Shown here in pieces: positions 52,800 through 53,312 of a DNA stretch of 53,312 bases. A model generated the notes under the pieces. It saw only the letters and a program-made list of their open reading frames with translations, was not told the DNA's origin and ran no database searches. Origin of the DNA: Acanthaster planci (taxonomy: Eukaryota; Echinodermata; Asteroidea; Valvatida; Acanthasteridae); NCBI RefSeq assembly GCF_001949145.1, contig NW_019091383.1, forward strand, positions 21,838 to 75,149, read 5' to 3'. The position numbers and the translations under genes were made by a program. Within the stretch, counting starts at the first letter, position 1. The number at the start of each line of letters is the position of its first letter.

Positions 52800-53285
52800 C
52801 TATGTTGGCCTCATGCCACTACCATCGCCAGGAATTTTAATCCCTTTGTCGATGTGCTTCACCTCTCCTTTATTCTTGATGAATGATGTCTTTACGGGCA
52901 GACATGATGATGGAAATGTAACTATAAGAAACGTCCGTTCAACAACACACACGACGGTACGGTTTTCTGTAATAACACACAAGGTATTCAGGGTACCAGG
53001 TGCGGTGGCTTTGACTGGTGGTCTATACACTCGTGCATGTTGTGAGTAGCATGAAAAAATGCACAGTCATTTGCTTGCATGAGGATACGTGGATACGTCT
53101 TGAAAATAAGCCTCTCAGAGAGATTGTGACACTGACAGTTACCTGGAAACAAACACATTTCCTACAGAGATGGTTATTGGTCGACACTGGTTTTTGTCTG
53201 CAAAAAGAGCCAACGGAATGCCATGCTTTATCTTATCTCCCAATTCTAGCCTGGTACCGGTTCGGATCTGTATGTATGTTGACAT
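52800..53285 (-). CDS. possible two-exon gene or gene fragment, identity unknown
   Basis: Exon A, 53285-53143, begins MSTYIQIRTGTRLELGDKIK and ends AG before GTAACTG. Exon B, 53022-52800, follows GTATAG, joins in phase (AG+A) and reads to TAG, with TVVCVVERTFLIVTFPSSCL and GEVKHIDKGIKIPGDG. The product would be about 121 residues, rich in alternating hydrophobic residues as in beta-sheet domains. An in-frame TAG precedes the ATG. I recognise no family, and it matches no part of C2A. It could be a nested gene, an unrelated exon pair of another gene, or a decayed mobile-element ORF. Confidence 0.3.
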
Positions 53286-53312
53286 CGTGTGCCCAAACTA
53301 CACATGAACGTA

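Overview
The window is animal nuclear DNA. Genes are split by GT-AG introns, exons are short, the background is AT-rich, and many small inverted-repeat transposon remnants lie in introns and between genes. The gene set (RUS1, a rabphilin/Doc2-type double-C2 protein), the frequent TACATGTA-type palindromes and the copies of a foldback element ending GGGCCAATTTCATAGAG suggest a marine invertebrate deuterostome, perhaps an echinoderm such as a sea star. The phylum is inference; the animal nature is not in doubt. There is one 51-base assembly gap (35893-35943).

Layout. (1) 266-8327, plus strand: a complete 14-exon RUS1 gene (DUF647, RUS family). Every exon junction is in phase, but the last exon carries an apparent one-base frameshift at 8163-8165. 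(2) 8328-28591: about 20 kb with no recognisable gene, only scattered foldback elements. (3) 28592-30052, minus strand: an intronless, GC-rich gene for a 486-residue, Ser/Pro/Arg-rich, mostly disordered protein of unknown function with one short charged helix. (4) 33499-42694, plus strand: a complete 8-exon gene for a 539-residue membrane-anchored FAD-dependent oxidoreductase that most resembles the carotenoid desaturase / isorenieratene synthase group of bacteria and plants. (5) 47836-52227, minus strand: the 3' part of a rabphilin-3A/Doc2-like gene (end of C2A and the whole of C2B); the upstream exons lie outside the window. (6) 52800-53285, minus strand: a possible two-exon unit of unknown identity inside the next intron of the rabphilin-like gene.

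The genes do not form a pathway. RUS1 is a conserved eukaryotic protein, the rabphilin-like protein acts in calcium-triggered exocytosis, and the FAD enzyme is the outlier: a bacterial/plant-type isoprenoid-modifying fold in an intron-rich animal gene. It is the item most worth following. It is transcribed divergently from the intronless gene and convergently with the rabphilin-like gene.
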